NCBI GenBank assembly: GCA_000818945.1
Contig: KN805428.1
Span: 27,840-91,839, forward strand
Length of the DNA: 64,000 nt
Origin: Schizochytrium sp. CCTCC M209059
Taxonomy: Eukaryota > Sar > Bigyra > Thraustochytrida > Thraustochytriidae
Reading direction: 5' to 3'
Shown here: piece by piece, positions 49,275-58,378 of the stretch
Layout: each line of letters opens with the position of its first letter
Position numbering within the stretch: position 1 is the first letter of the stretch
Made by a program: the position numbers and the translations under genes
The notes under the pieces: model-generated
Database searches by the model: none
What the model was told of the DNA's origin: nothing
The model's input: only the letters and a program-made list of their open reading frames with translations

Positions 49275-51014
49275 ATGAACTTACTCTCGCATACGCCGCC
49301 GGCGTACGGCGTGGGGAGCATGGAGCCCCCGAAGATGAAGCGGCCGCGCAGCGGCAGTATCAGCAACAGACTGCGCAGCGCTTCGGTGCTGTGCGAGCAA
49401 AACAACCTCGACAAAGACGCCAAGGGCGCGCTCAAGGACCTCATCATCCGCGATGACCCCGATCTCAGGCCGCTCATGGCCCGCATCGAGGCCGGCGACT
49501 CGACCGTCCTCCGCGAAATGATCGACGCGGGCACGCTCCGCCTTGGTGGTCAGCACAGTGACGACCTCCTTGGCGAGGACGGCGACCTCAACCTCGACTT
49601 TCTCAACGTCGGCGACGTCGATGTCGGGTCCGTCGCTTCCGACCAGAGAGACGACCTCTTACTCGGCGACGACGAGGATGGCGGTGGACAGTTTGAGTTC
49701 TCCTTTAACGACGAGAACGACGACTTTTCGCCCGGGAACCTCTCGGGCACGCTGCCCATGCCCTACAAACAAGAGCCGCGCTCCCGGCGGCCCGCCCCGC
49801 GCCCCTCATCGCTCGTGGCGCCCGACGTCAAGCCTATCCCTGTCAACAGTGCAGCCGGCCAGCGTGATCGTGGCATGTCCTTTGGCGCCCCACTCATGGA
49901 GGTCTTTGGCATGGACATGTTCGATGATCCGAACGCCCCGCACGTGCCTTACTCGCCCATGTCGCACAGCCCCTCCCGAAGCATGGGATCCGTGGGAAGC
50001 GGCGCGTTGCAGTCGGGCAGCGGGCCCAACTACCTCATGCGTCCTGGATCAAACCTGTCCGGGTCCAACATGCTTAATCGCCCGCTCCATCGTGACTCCA
50101 TTGGCTGTGTTGAGGACATTCTCGCCAATAATAGCGCTGGCCGGGGACCAAACTCGTACGGAAGCTCAGGCTTTCCGGGTTTTGACTCGCTCGACGCAAG
50201 CGACATGATCGGCGAGGGTGGCAACGAGCGCCTTTCCTCGCTCTCCTCGCTCTCCTCCTTTAGCGCGTTGCGTTCGGGCGGCCGCACGGCTCGCACGCGG
50301 TCAGGTGGCATTGCCACCTTGCCATCGCAACCGCACCAGAGCCAGTACGATACTCGCAACCGCGGGCGCGTACCTGTGCGTCAGCCCTCGGAAGGCTCCG
50401 TTTCCTCGCACCCTTACCAAGCTAATCAGAGTCTGGGGCAGCTGTCACATCAGCAGCAACAGCAACAGCAGCAAGTGCCCAAGGGCCGCGTGAAACCGAA
50501 AGCGAAATCGCAGGCAACGAAACCAAAGTCCAAGATAGAGGCAGGAGATCGACAAAGTGCTCAGCCGCAGTATCAATATACGAACGCTTCGCAGCAGCAC
50601 GACCTGCCTCCACAACATTCTCAGTCGCAAGGCAACGCGCAGCGTTCCTCTGCTGGACGTGGCGCTCAGCCGCCTTTGCATCCACGCTCTGGAGCAGGTG
50701 CATCACAGGGCCGCCCCGCCGAGGCCCAGGCAAAGGCCTCTGCGCCGGTGCCTATCGAACAGCCGCCAGCCTTTGTCTACAAGCCGGATCCGGCGAACAT
50801 TAATCAGACTGGCTTTGTTGGGGGTTACTCTCCTGATTCCCGTCGTCGTCGCATCGAAAAATTCCTGCAGAAGCGTCAAAATCGCGTCTGGATGAAAAAG
50901 GTCAAGTACGATGTGCGCAAGAACTTTGCCGACTCGCGACTGCGTGTCAAGGGACGCTTCGTTCGTAAAGAAGACGAACAGATGCTTCGCGAGCTCGTTG
51001 CCATGACTCTCTGA
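49275..51014 (+). CDS. CCT-domain protein
   Basis: 579 residues from ATG 49275. The C-terminus (residues about 522-566) is a CCT domain: RRRRIEKFLQKRQNRVWMKK followed by VKYDVRKNFADSRLRVKGRFV, matching the basic R-x5-R-F-x-KK-x-R-Y-x-x-RK-x-x-A-x-x-R-x-R-V-K-G-R-F-V consensus of CONSTANS/TOC1-type proteins. No B-box zinc finger or response-regulator domain is present. The N-terminal 500 residues are acidic, Ser/Gly/Gln-rich and probably disordered. The CCT domain gives nuclear localisation and DNA or NF-Y-type interactions in plants; a transcriptional role is expected, the pathway is unknown. Confidence 0.85.
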   Translation: MNLLSHTPPAYGVGSMEPPKMKRPRSGSISNRLRSASVLCEQNNLDKDAKGALKDLIIRDDPDLRPLMARIEAGDSTVLREMIDAGTLRLGGQHSDDLLGEDGDLNLDFLNVGDVDVGSVASDQRDDLLLGDDEDGGGQFEFSFNDENDDFSPGNLSGTLPMPYKQEPRSRRPAPRPSSLVAPDVKPIPVNSAAGQRDRGMSFGAPLMEVFGMDMFDDPNAPHVPYSPMSHSPSRSMGSVGSGALQSGSGPNYLMRPGSNLSGSNMLNRPLHRDSIGCVEDILANNSAGRGPNSYGSSGFPGFDSLDASDMIGEGGNERLSSLSSLSSFSALRSGGRTARTRSGGIATLPSQPHQSQYDTRNRGRVPVRQPSEGSVSSHPYQANQSLGQLSHQQQQQQQQVPKGRVKPKAKSQATKPKSKIEAGDRQSAQPQYQYTNASQQHDLPPQHSQSQGNAQRSSAGRGAQPPLHPRSGAGASQGRPAEAQAKASAPVPIEQPPAFVYKPDPANINQTGFVGGYSPDSRRRRIEKFLQKRQNRVWMKKVKYDVRKNFADSRLRVKGRFVRKEDEQMLRELVAMTL

Positions 51015-51720
51015 TATGATAGGCCCCCACATTCAAACACATTACGATTCCTCCTTTGATGCATACGAATTCTCGACGCATCTGTGCATTCCATTTATAC
51101 GTAACTTTTCTTTTCTTTTCACATTTCAGTCGCATGCGTTGATTTCTTTGTTTCCTTGTCAGTTCGTGTGTTGCTTTCTTTGCACCGATACTATTCTCTC
51201 TTTTTCTTGCCACTTCGTGCGCTAGCCAGGAGGATTTCTCGGTGAATACTGATTCGCATCGTTCATCTCGGCAGAACATCCTTTTCAAAGAGCTTGAGCT
51301 TCTTTCTCCGTCAATCTTATCTTAGAGTCCAACACACATCTAGGAAAAAAAAAAAAAAAAACACAGAGCAAGGTGTTGAACGCTTGGAACGAAAAAAAAA
51401 AAAGCGTTGAACTTTCAGGTCTAAGATGGTCGTCCTTCCTCAGGGGCCATGCTGATGTTCTCTGTGTTTTTACCAATCATTGGTGCCCCTGGCATTGCCA
51501 GGGGCGAACGAGAGTGGGTAACTCTTACTTATATAGTATAAGCAGTAAGAGAGTGCTGGTACAGTGCGACGGCGGCGAGGGCGGCAGGAAAGCGAAAAAG
51601 AAAGGGATCGAAATAGCAAGGCAAAGGTGACAGCGTTGATGCGAGTATACGGCGTTAACATGGTGAAAGGACACGATTGCGAATCGGTTTTCCGGACGAC
51701 GAGCGTAGCTCCAGCTGCGT
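51015..51720. other. Convergent spacer CCT gene / CARM1-like
   Basis: About 700 nt with two A runs (51343-51360 and 51391-51402) and several TTTCTTTT tracts; it carries the two 3' UTRs. No gene is seen. Confidence 0.5.
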
Positions 51721-52950
51721 TCACTCGGCAGAGAAAGACGGCGAGCCCTGAAGATAGTGGTAGAATTGCTCCTGCAAAAGAATGACGTTGGACGACTTCA
51801 CGTCGGTGCCCTTGAGTGCAACCTCGAGATTGATCGTGTAGGAAAACTTCTCGTTGGCAACCATGTGGATCGTTCCCTCCACTGTCTGACCCTTGTTCAC
51901 GGCAATGGGCTCGGGGAGGAGCATGCGGCATTGGTGCCAGTGCGTAAAGGGCGTGTAAGGCCCCGTGCTGAGCGTGATCGTCTTGTGACTGCCAATAAAA
52001 TCGACGTCAAACCAGCCTGCAATACCGTGAAGAAGCGTAGTCGTGTTGACCACAAACTCGAACGGAACGGTGATATCGAGCATTTCACTGACCTCTGAGG
52101 TTTCAAAGTCAATGCACGAGGTTGCAGGTTTTTCTTGATCGGAAATGAGAATGGAAGGGTCAAAAGCACCCACAACGGGTTGCAAAAAGTGCTGCTTGAG
52201 TGCCTCATCCGCCAATGAAGAGAGATCGACTCCATAAAAGTCAGTCGCTGACCAGAACTGTGACTTGGCATACTGCTCTGCGTAAAGGCCATAGTCTGAG
52301 AACGGTAAAAAGTACATGGTTCCACGGGACGGAAACATCTTGGGCTCCACGCCCGGACGGAGGAAGCGCTTGCGACCCAGCACGTAGCTCTCCAGCATGC
52401 GTTCGTGGACCAGGAGGAAGCCCATGGGCTCGGAGATGATCACATCCACCTTTTCCGGGAGCTCAATGTCCTCGAGCTTTCCCTTGACCACCTCGACAAC
52501 TCCTTCAAGGTTGTTAGCGCGCACGAGACGCTCTGCGCAGTCGGCCATGTCACTGGCCTCCACGGCGTACACCTTGCGGGCCCCGGCGCGAGCGGCAAAA
52601 ATGGCAAGGATGCCCGTGCCAGTGCCGACATCGAGAACCACCTTGTCTGCGAAATCACTTGGATTCTCGTAGATGGCACGCTGGTACGTGCCTGTGCGCG
52701 TGTGGTCCTGCAGCATGTTTTGCTGGTGCGCGAGCTGGCCATAATAGTGAAAGAACGGGTGCTCCTCCTCGGACGTGGCGCCGGCCGCGGTGGTCGCCTC
52801 TTCCTTGGGGGCTGTTTTCCCGTTGCCGTGCTGCTCTTCGCCTGCGACTGTCGCGCTCTCGTCGGCTGCGCCGTCTTTCTCGTCCGACGTCTTTTTCCGG
52901 ATGTCCTCCTCGGCGGGGCTGCCCCCGCCCGTCAAGCCTGAAAACATCAT
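51721..52950 (-). CDS. Protein arginine methyltransferase, CARM1 (PRMT4)-like
   Basis: 409 residues from ATG 52950. After a 60-residue acidic/Ala-rich N-terminus the catalytic core reads YGQLAHQQNMLQDHTRTGTY (human CARM1 has [20 protein letters not shown]), then the SAM-binding VLDVGTGTGILAIFAARAGA, the acidic VYAVEAS, the double-E loop SEPMGFLLVHERM and the THW loop TPFTHWHQ. It is a type I PRMT producing asymmetric dimethylarginine. It lacks the N-terminal PH-like and C-terminal activation domains of animal CARM1, as plant PRMT4 largely does. Histone H3 R17/R26 and RNA-processing factors are family substrates; nuclear location is expected. Confidence 0.93.
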   Translation of the reverse strand: MMFSGLTGGGSPAEEDIRKKTSDEKDGAADESATVAGEEQHGNGKTAPKEEATTAAGATSEEEHPFFHYYGQLAHQQNMLQDHTRTGTYQRAIYENPSDFADKVVLDVGTGTGILAIFAARAGARKVYAVEASDMADCAERLVRANNLEGVVEVVKGKLEDIELPEKVDVIISEPMGFLLVHERMLESYVLGRKRFLRPGVEPKMFPSRGTMYFLPFSDYGLYAEQYAKSQFWSATDFYGVDLSSLADEALKQHFLQPVVGAFDPSILISDQEKPATSCIDFETSEVSEMLDITVPFEFVVNTTTLLHGIAGWFDVDFIGSHKTITLSTGPYTPFTHWHQCRMLLPEPIAVNKGQTVEGTIHMVANEKFSYTINLEVALKGTDVKSSNVILLQEQFYHYLQGSPSFSAE

Positions 52951-53753
52951 CTTTTGCTCGCTCGCACGCTCTCTCGCTGGTTGCTGCCTGCCGCTGCTGC
53001 TGTGGCTGGCTGGTCGGGCCGTTCAAACGTCACGACCCGCACGAGCTGACTGCTGCCGTTGCTCGTGAAGGCGGGCGCGGGGGAGGGCGGGTGGGTACGC
53101 TCAACCGCCGCGCGACGCGCTACACTCCAAGCGAGCCCTTTGCACGTCTGTCGCGCAGCTGATTGCAGCGACGCGTGGCGTTTGCTCTCTTGTCACTATG
53201 TAGTGAGTGACTCCAAGGTGGAGGGAGTGGAATGGAGGCTTTTGAATTTGTTTCGAACCCAAGTTTCTCGCGTATGCCATAGCAATAACATCAGCAGCAA
53301 CAAGAGCTTGCTTTCTCTACACAACGACAGCAGCAGCAACAACAACAACAACAACCATTACACCAACGACAAGAAGAGTGTGCGCAGGTTTACACAGCGT
53401 GTTTCCGATTGTGGCCATTGAGAAAGAGGAGTGGACGGGACGGCCAACGCAAAAGCAAGCCAAAGCGAGCAAAAGCACGATAATTCGAAACTAGCAAACA
53501 GTAAAGTAGAAACAAAGCAAGCGGCGAGCAAAAGCACCTCGGAATCAATCAATTGACAAGAAATGACCATAAACGAAAGGCAGCGGAAGGGACAAATGGA
53601 TCGAAAAATGGGTAAGTCATTCGCATGATTTGCGCTACGTGGCGACCGCGTTTCCAGCTCCGAAAAAAGGACGAAAGACATTCATCTCGACACGAGGATT
53701 GCGGCTTGCAAGAGGTTTACAGCGTTCCCTCACATGCAAGCACATAGAAACAC
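52951..53753. other. Spacer between CARM1-like and P450 reductase genes
   Basis: About 800 nt. An AGC/AAC repeat (53328-53354) and A/G-rich sequence (53420-53540) are present. Promoter of the CARM1-like gene on the left; no gene is seen. Confidence 0.5.
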
Positions 53754-55799
53754 TCATGAAGACCAGAGCTCCTGGATGAGCTTGTGCGAAGATTGCAGGT
53801 CGGCGACAAACTTGGTTCCAGCGGCGGTATCATTGCCGAGATGTTGGGCAGCGACCTTTACCAATGCAGAAGTCACGTCCTTTCCCATGGACGTTGCACC
53901 GCAAACATAGACGTGAGCGCCATTCTCTAGCAATCGCCAGATTTCTTCGTGCTCGCGCTCCATGACGTGCTGGACATAGACCTTTTCGGCCTGCTGACGA
54001 GAGAATGCAGTGTGAAGAGTAGTGAGCGCGCCCAAAGCCAGCGCGTCCTTGAGCTCGTCCTTGTAGAGAAAGTCTTCGTCCTCGCGCCTGCAGCCAAAGA
54101 ACAAGACCGTCTCTCCGGTCTCGAGCCCGAGCGTCTGGCGCTGATGAATGCGCTCCTGCACGAAAGCGCGCATCGGCGCAATACCGGTGCCCGGGCCGAC
54201 GAGAATGATGGGCTTCTTCGGGTCCTCGGGCATCTTGAAGGTCGACTCCTTGATGAAGATGAGCGCCGAGCTGCCCACCGAAAGGCGGTGCAAAAAGGTC
54301 GACGCAACGCCTTCGAAAGGCCTGTTCTCGCTGCGCATTTCCCGCACAACGCCTACCGTGAGGGCGACGCGCGAGGGCTGGCTCGAAGATGAGGAGGCAA
54401 TGGTGAACTCGCGGCCCTTGAGGCGCGGCATGAGCTCAAAAAAGACACCGAGATTGTCCTCTTCGACCTTGAAGCTAGGAAAGGTCTCAAAGATCTCAGC
54501 CACGCTCAGTTTCCGCGCAGCAATGTTTGCGTGGAAATCAGCTGCCCCGTCGCGCGAAGACAAGTGGAGCATGCGTTCGCGGTGCTCCGTCAAAGAGACA
54601 AAGCCGGCAAGGTGCTGCAGCAAGCTGCGCGTGGGTGCGCCGTTGAGGTCAGTGAAATAAGTGAGAGCCGTGCGAATCGTACAGGGCGAGGGAAAGAGCG
54701 GCTTGGGGGCGCCAGAGTCGTCCTCTGCAATAACGGGCTGCAGCGTGAACCATTGGTCAAGGTCAAGGCTCAGAAGCTTGGCCGTGCTTTCTACAAGTGC
54801 GGTCGCGTTGGCGGCGCAGACCGTGAGATTGTCGGCCGTTTCATACTTGAGACTTGTGTTTTCGAGATCGAACTCGATGTGAATAGTGTTGCCGGCTCCG
54901 GTATTCTGGCGGAGCTCGCGCGTCTCCAGCACGGTGGCCCGCGTGCACGAGTAGTACTGACGCGAGGAAATGTCGACATGAGAGTTGTTGGACCCCGGCT
55001 TTTCGAGCAAGCCGGCGCGTTGGCGCAATGCTTCGTCCTCAGGGCTTGGGACATAGGTGGCATGCCAGGTTGCGATGGGCAGCGCGCCAGCCTGCTGGTT
55101 CACGGCGTCCGCACCGGCGGACGCCAGCGCGGATGCGTCTTCGTCAGAAAAGGCGAACTTGGCCAGCGACTCAACAAGGCCCTCGCGCCACTTTTCAAAG
55201 TCGGACTCGAGGTCGTCGTCGTCGTCGCCAAGCCCGAGCGGGTGCACCTCGGTTCCTCCAAGTGCAGTCATGCGCGCATGCACGCGTTTGCCCATCTCAT
55301 TGTACTGCTCGTACTGGGTGTTTCCTAGGCCAAAGACGGCGAATCCGACGCCGTCGGCCCAGCCGTCCTGAGGGCCGCCGTCTTCAGCATTCTTGGTGAA
55401 AAACTCCATAAAGTCGATGGAGTTGTCACAGGGATCGCCCTCGCCATACGTGGCCATGAGGAAGAGGACGAGTTTCGGGGCTTGCATCTTTTCCGGCGTA
55501 CGCTCGGCGACCTCGAGGTCGAGCACACGCGTCTTGAAGCGTCCCGTGGCATTGATGATTTTGGCCAAATCCTTGGCGAAGCCCTCGGCGGTTCCAGTCT
55601 GACTTCCAAAGTACACGGCCACAGGGACGCGATCATCCTCTTTTTCCTCCTGCGCAGCCTTGGCAGCCTTTTGCGCATCTACATTCATTCCTGCGACGCC
55701 AGCCTTGGTGGTCGACCGAAGAGTCTTGACCGCGCTCAAGGCCAACACGCCAAAGACCACCAGCGCCAGCAGTGGGACGCCGTAGTCGAGCATTGACAT
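53754..55799 (-). CDS. POR: NADPH-cytochrome P450 reductase
   Basis: 681 residues from ATG 55799; the frame above it uses a non-ATG codon. One N-terminal membrane anchor (LLALVVFGVLALSAVKTL) precedes an FMN domain (residues about 60-215) with YFGSQTGTAEGFA, FLMATYGEGDP and FAVFGLGNTQYEQY. The FAD/NADPH half contains RQYYSCTRATV, GREFTIASSS (a variant of the R-x-Y-S FAD motif), ILVGPGTGIAPMRAFVQ, VLFFGCRREDEDFLYKDEL and YVCGATSMG. The C-terminal tryptophan that stacks on FAD is kept (ELWSS, one extra serine). The enzyme transfers electrons from NADPH through FAD and FMN to ER cytochrome P450s, and often to squalene epoxidase and heme oxygenase. All domains are complete. Confidence 0.93.
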   Translation of the reverse strand: MSMLDYGVPLLALVVFGVLALSAVKTLRSTTKAGVAGMNVDAQKAAKAAQEEKEDDRVPVAVYFGSQTGTAEGFAKDLAKIINATGRFKTRVLDLEVAERTPEKMQAPKLVLFLMATYGEGDPCDNSIDFMEFFTKNAEDGGPQDGWADGVGFAVFGLGNTQYEQYNEMGKRVHARMTALGGTEVHPLGLGDDDDDLESDFEKWREGLVESLAKFAFSDEDASALASAGADAVNQQAGALPIATWHATYVPSPEDEALRQRAGLLEKPGSNNSHVDISSRQYYSCTRATVLETRELRQNTGAGNTIHIEFDLENTSLKYETADNLTVCAANATALVESTAKLLSLDLDQWFTLQPVIAEDDSGAPKPLFPSPCTIRTALTYFTDLNGAPTRSLLQHLAGFVSLTEHRERMLHLSSRDGAADFHANIAARKLSVAEIFETFPSFKVEEDNLGVFFELMPRLKGREFTIASSSSSQPSRVALTVGVVREMRSENRPFEGVASTFLHRLSVGSSALIFIKESTFKMPEDPKKPIILVGPGTGIAPMRAFVQERIHQRQTLGLETGETVLFFGCRREDEDFLYKDELKDALALGALTTLHTAFSRQQAEKVYVQHVMEREHEEIWRLLENGAHVYVCGATSMGKDVTSALVKVAAQHLGNDTAAGTKFVADLQSSHKLIQELWSS

Positions 55800-56008
55800 T
55801 GTCAAACCAGTCTCCGTCTTCTCCTCCGCTTGCCTGCTTGCGTGCTTGCTTGCTTGCTTGCGTGCGTGCGTGCTTGCTTGCTTGCTTGCGTCTCCGCTCC
55901 GCGCGCGCGTCCGTTCGCTCGCTGTCGGTCGCTTCGTCCTCGATTCACGGCGTGAGACGTCTGCCTTTGCAGTGCTGTCGATGTCGACGCTGCGACGCGC
56001 TGCTGCTG

Positions 56009-56041
<33 letters not shown>

Positions 56042-56367
56042 GCTGCTGCTACTGCTGCTGCTGCCAGCGCGAAGAGGTCGCTCGCCCTGGCCTCTCGCGC
56101 GCGCCGCCTGTCCGCTTCGTTCGTCTCCAACAAGCGCGTGAGGTGAGGTCCGCCGCGTGCAGCCGCCGCCGCCGCCTTGGTGCTCTGCCGCGCGCCAGAC
56201 TGCGACGGCCGCGCTCGCTGCCTATACTTCGTCTACCGCGCCTGCTACGCTGAAGAGGAGGGAGGTGAGGGAGCAGGGGAAGGGAGAGAGAGTGAGGTGG
56301 CGGTGTGAATGACGCGGGAGGAAATGATGGCGCAATGAAAAGGTCGCTGAGCCGCTGGCGCTGTGTG

Positions 56368-56400
<33 letters not shown>

Positions 56401-56962
56401 GCTTGCTTGCTTGCTTGCTGCTGACCCAGGCCAGGCCGAAGGCGGCCGTGCCGAGCGCGCGCGGGAGAGAGAGGGCCGCGGCGGACCGATTGGACGACCG
56501 AGAGCAGTGGAGCGGGCCCGAAATCGGTTTCGATGTGGACAAGATGCCATGAGAAACGAGATGAAATGAGCCTCTGTGCAGACGCTGACGCACGCGCCGA
56601 GCCCACCACAGCTCGACTTGCTTGTGCTTGCTTGCTTGCTTGCTTGCTTACTGTCTCCCCCGAAAATTCGTCCTAGGGGCTTAGCCCACTTACTATACAG
56701 CGTCCGCGCGTATGCACGCAAAAGACGCTGCTTCGGCATGTGTAAAGAACGATGCACTCTCACGTGGCTTGCTTTTTCAACGACGTCGCTTGCCTCTTGA
56801 GCGATAGCTTAGTCGGGAAAGGAGGGAGGGAGAGGAACATCAAAGGCTGGTGGAATTATTCCTATTCTGATTTTGCTTATTGTGATCATGGACAAAAATA
56901 TAGTAGAGGCCTAGGCCTAGGCCTAGGCCTAGGCCCCAACTCGTGGTGGAATGAATAGCTAG
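55800..56962. promoter_or_regulatory. Spacer upstream of the reductase
   Basis: About 1.16 kb. It holds CTTG/CGTG tracts (55832-55889), a CTG tract (56002-56066), two (TTGC)n tracts (56366-56420 and 56618-56652) and a (GGCCTA)n run (56908-56935) with three overlapping TAGGCCTA sites. The polyQ, polyA and polyL frames here are tract artefacts. Confidence 0.55.
56908..56935. repeat. (GGCCTA)n hexamer tract
   Basis: Nearly five palindromic GGCCTA/CCTAGG units just beyond the stop of the minus-strand gene at 56963. The same octamer TAGGCCTA occurs alone or in pairs elsewhere in intergenic DNA of the window. Confidence 0.9.
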
Positions 56963-58378
56963 CTAGCTTCGCCTCTTGTTCGAGCTACTTGTGCTAGAAA
57001 AGAGAAATGCGAAAATGTGAAAAGGACGCAGTAGCGTGAAGAGGAGATTGATCAGCAGACGAATATATTGGCCCTGCGGAAAGAGCTTATTCATGGTACG
57101 TGCAGCCTCGGCGACGACAGGTCTTGAGAGATGCAACGGCGGGCCAAGCATTTGCAGCTCGTTAAGCGTCGAGTACAGCTTGTTGCGCGACGAGAGCTCG
57201 AGCTCGTCCACAGGGAGCAAGGCCGTTGCCTTGAGGTAGTCAATGAGTACCTTTTCGTTGCGCGAAGCAATGCTCCGCAGCTGATGGACGAGCTGGGGCA
57301 CAAAGGAATCGAGACCATCGTCGAGCTGAAGCTGGTTGACGCAAAAGGCCTGCACGCGCTCTGGACGGGTCGAATAGTAGTAGTAGAAGCGCGCGAGCAC
57401 GTAGGAAAAGTCCTTCCGAATCGAATCCTTGGCAGCGTGCGCAGATACGTAGTAAGAGGCCAGCTCGGTTTGGTCACTGGCGTTGGGATTGTCCAGAAAG
57501 AGAAGCGAGGTGGGCTCAAACATCTTTTCGCGCAGCCGCACAAACAAAGGCCACAACTTTCTCGTATCGTGCTCGATGTCAAACCAGAACAATTGGTACG
57601 TGCCTTTCAAAAGCACGTTAAAACGCATCACCCATCCCTTGGTTGTGAATCCAGACTCCGTTTCGACCATCCAGCGGTGAAAGAGGAGTGTAAAGACTGC
57701 AGGAAAATGCTCGAGCGACCACAGTTTGGCGCACAGCGGCAAGAGCAATTCCTTGACCATCCCGGGTTGGTGCTTGCGCTCCAACATGTAGTAGTGCGTC
57801 GCGAGCAGCTCGTAGTAGAACCATCTTCGCTCCATGTCTAAATTGAGTTTTTCCGCAAATCGAGTGGGGACTGTGCCGCTAATGTTGTAGAAGAGGTCCT
57901 CCATGACGCGCGAGTCATTGATGCTCTCCTGTAGTGCTTGGAGTACTTGTTCTGCGAGCTTGTACTGGAATTTCTCTAGCATTGACGTTGGGCGCACGGG
58001 CCTTTTGGCCCCGGCTTGCGGCGCCGTGAGTCCGTGTCGCGCGGCTGCAAGTCCTGCTTCCAAAGTAGGTTTGGCTTCTGCGACTCTCAATCCAGTCCCT
58101 GATGCTGTCTTGGGTTGCGAGATCGCTACCGATGAGGATGACGATGAAGAAGACGAAGAGGAAGACGATGATGACGAGGAGGAAGTCGATGACGATAATG
58201 ACAGAGAGGCCATCAACGGTACGCTCGATTCATTGCTGTCAAACTCCGAACCTGAAATGAGGTTCGAAAAAGACCATCTTCTCGAGAGTGGTCGTTTGCT
58301 CTGCAACGGTTTGGCCGTCTCCTCTCCGTCGAGTTCTTGCAAGTCGTTGAGCGACTTGCTCTGTAGGCCTCGCCTCAT
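56963..58378 (-). CDS. Uncharacterised conserved-looking helical protein, 471 aa
   Basis: Starts at ATG 58378. The N-terminal 130 residues are Ser-rich (long serine run) and disordered. From about residue 130 the protein is uninterrupted, well-packed alpha-helical sequence with many aromatic residues (RRWFYYELLATHYYMLERKH, FPAVFTLLFHRWMV, YQLFWFDIEHDTRKLWPLFV, FYYYYSTRPERVQAFC), which looks like a conserved globular domain rather than a chance frame. A hydrophobic segment near the C-terminus (YIRLLINLLFTLLRPFHIFAFLF) may be a membrane anchor, followed by a Ser/Lys/Arg tail. I cannot name the family. Confidence 0.75.
   Translation of the reverse strand: MRRGLQSKSLNDLQELDGEETAKPLQSKRPLSRRWSFSNLISGSEFDSNESSVPLMASLSLSSSTSSSSSSSSSSSSSSSSSSVAISQPKTASGTGLRVAEAKPTLEAGLAAARHGLTAPQAGAKRPVRPTSMLEKFQYKLAEQVLQALQESINDSRVMEDLFYNISGTVPTRFAEKLNLDMERRWFYYELLATHYYMLERKHQPGMVKELLLPLCAKLWSLEHFPAVFTLLFHRWMVETESGFTTKGWVMRFNVLLKGTYQLFWFDIEHDTRKLWPLFVRLREKMFEPTSLLFLDNPNASDQTELASYYVSAHAAKDSIRKDFSYVLARFYYYYSTRPERVQAFCVNQLQLDDGLDSFVPQLVHQLRSIASRNEKVLIDYLKATALLPVDELELSSRNKLYSTLNELQMLGPPLHLSRPVVAEAARTMNKLFPQGQYIRLLINLLFTLLRPFHIFAFLFSSTSSSNKRRS

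Noticed and set aside
48287..49278. 300-residue Arg/Ala/Pro frames spanning the second gap
   Set aside because: They run through unknown bases and GC-rich AGCAGCGCAG repeats; composition is that of random GC-rich DNA upstream of the CCT gene.
54531..55328. 265-residue plus-strand frame opposite the P450 reductase
   Set aside because: It overlaps conserved FMN/FAD motifs on the minus strand; it is an antisense shadow.
56908..56935. (GGCCTA)n considered as interstitial telomeric repeat
   Set aside because: It does not match TTAGGG or other common telomeric units and is only about 28 bp long.
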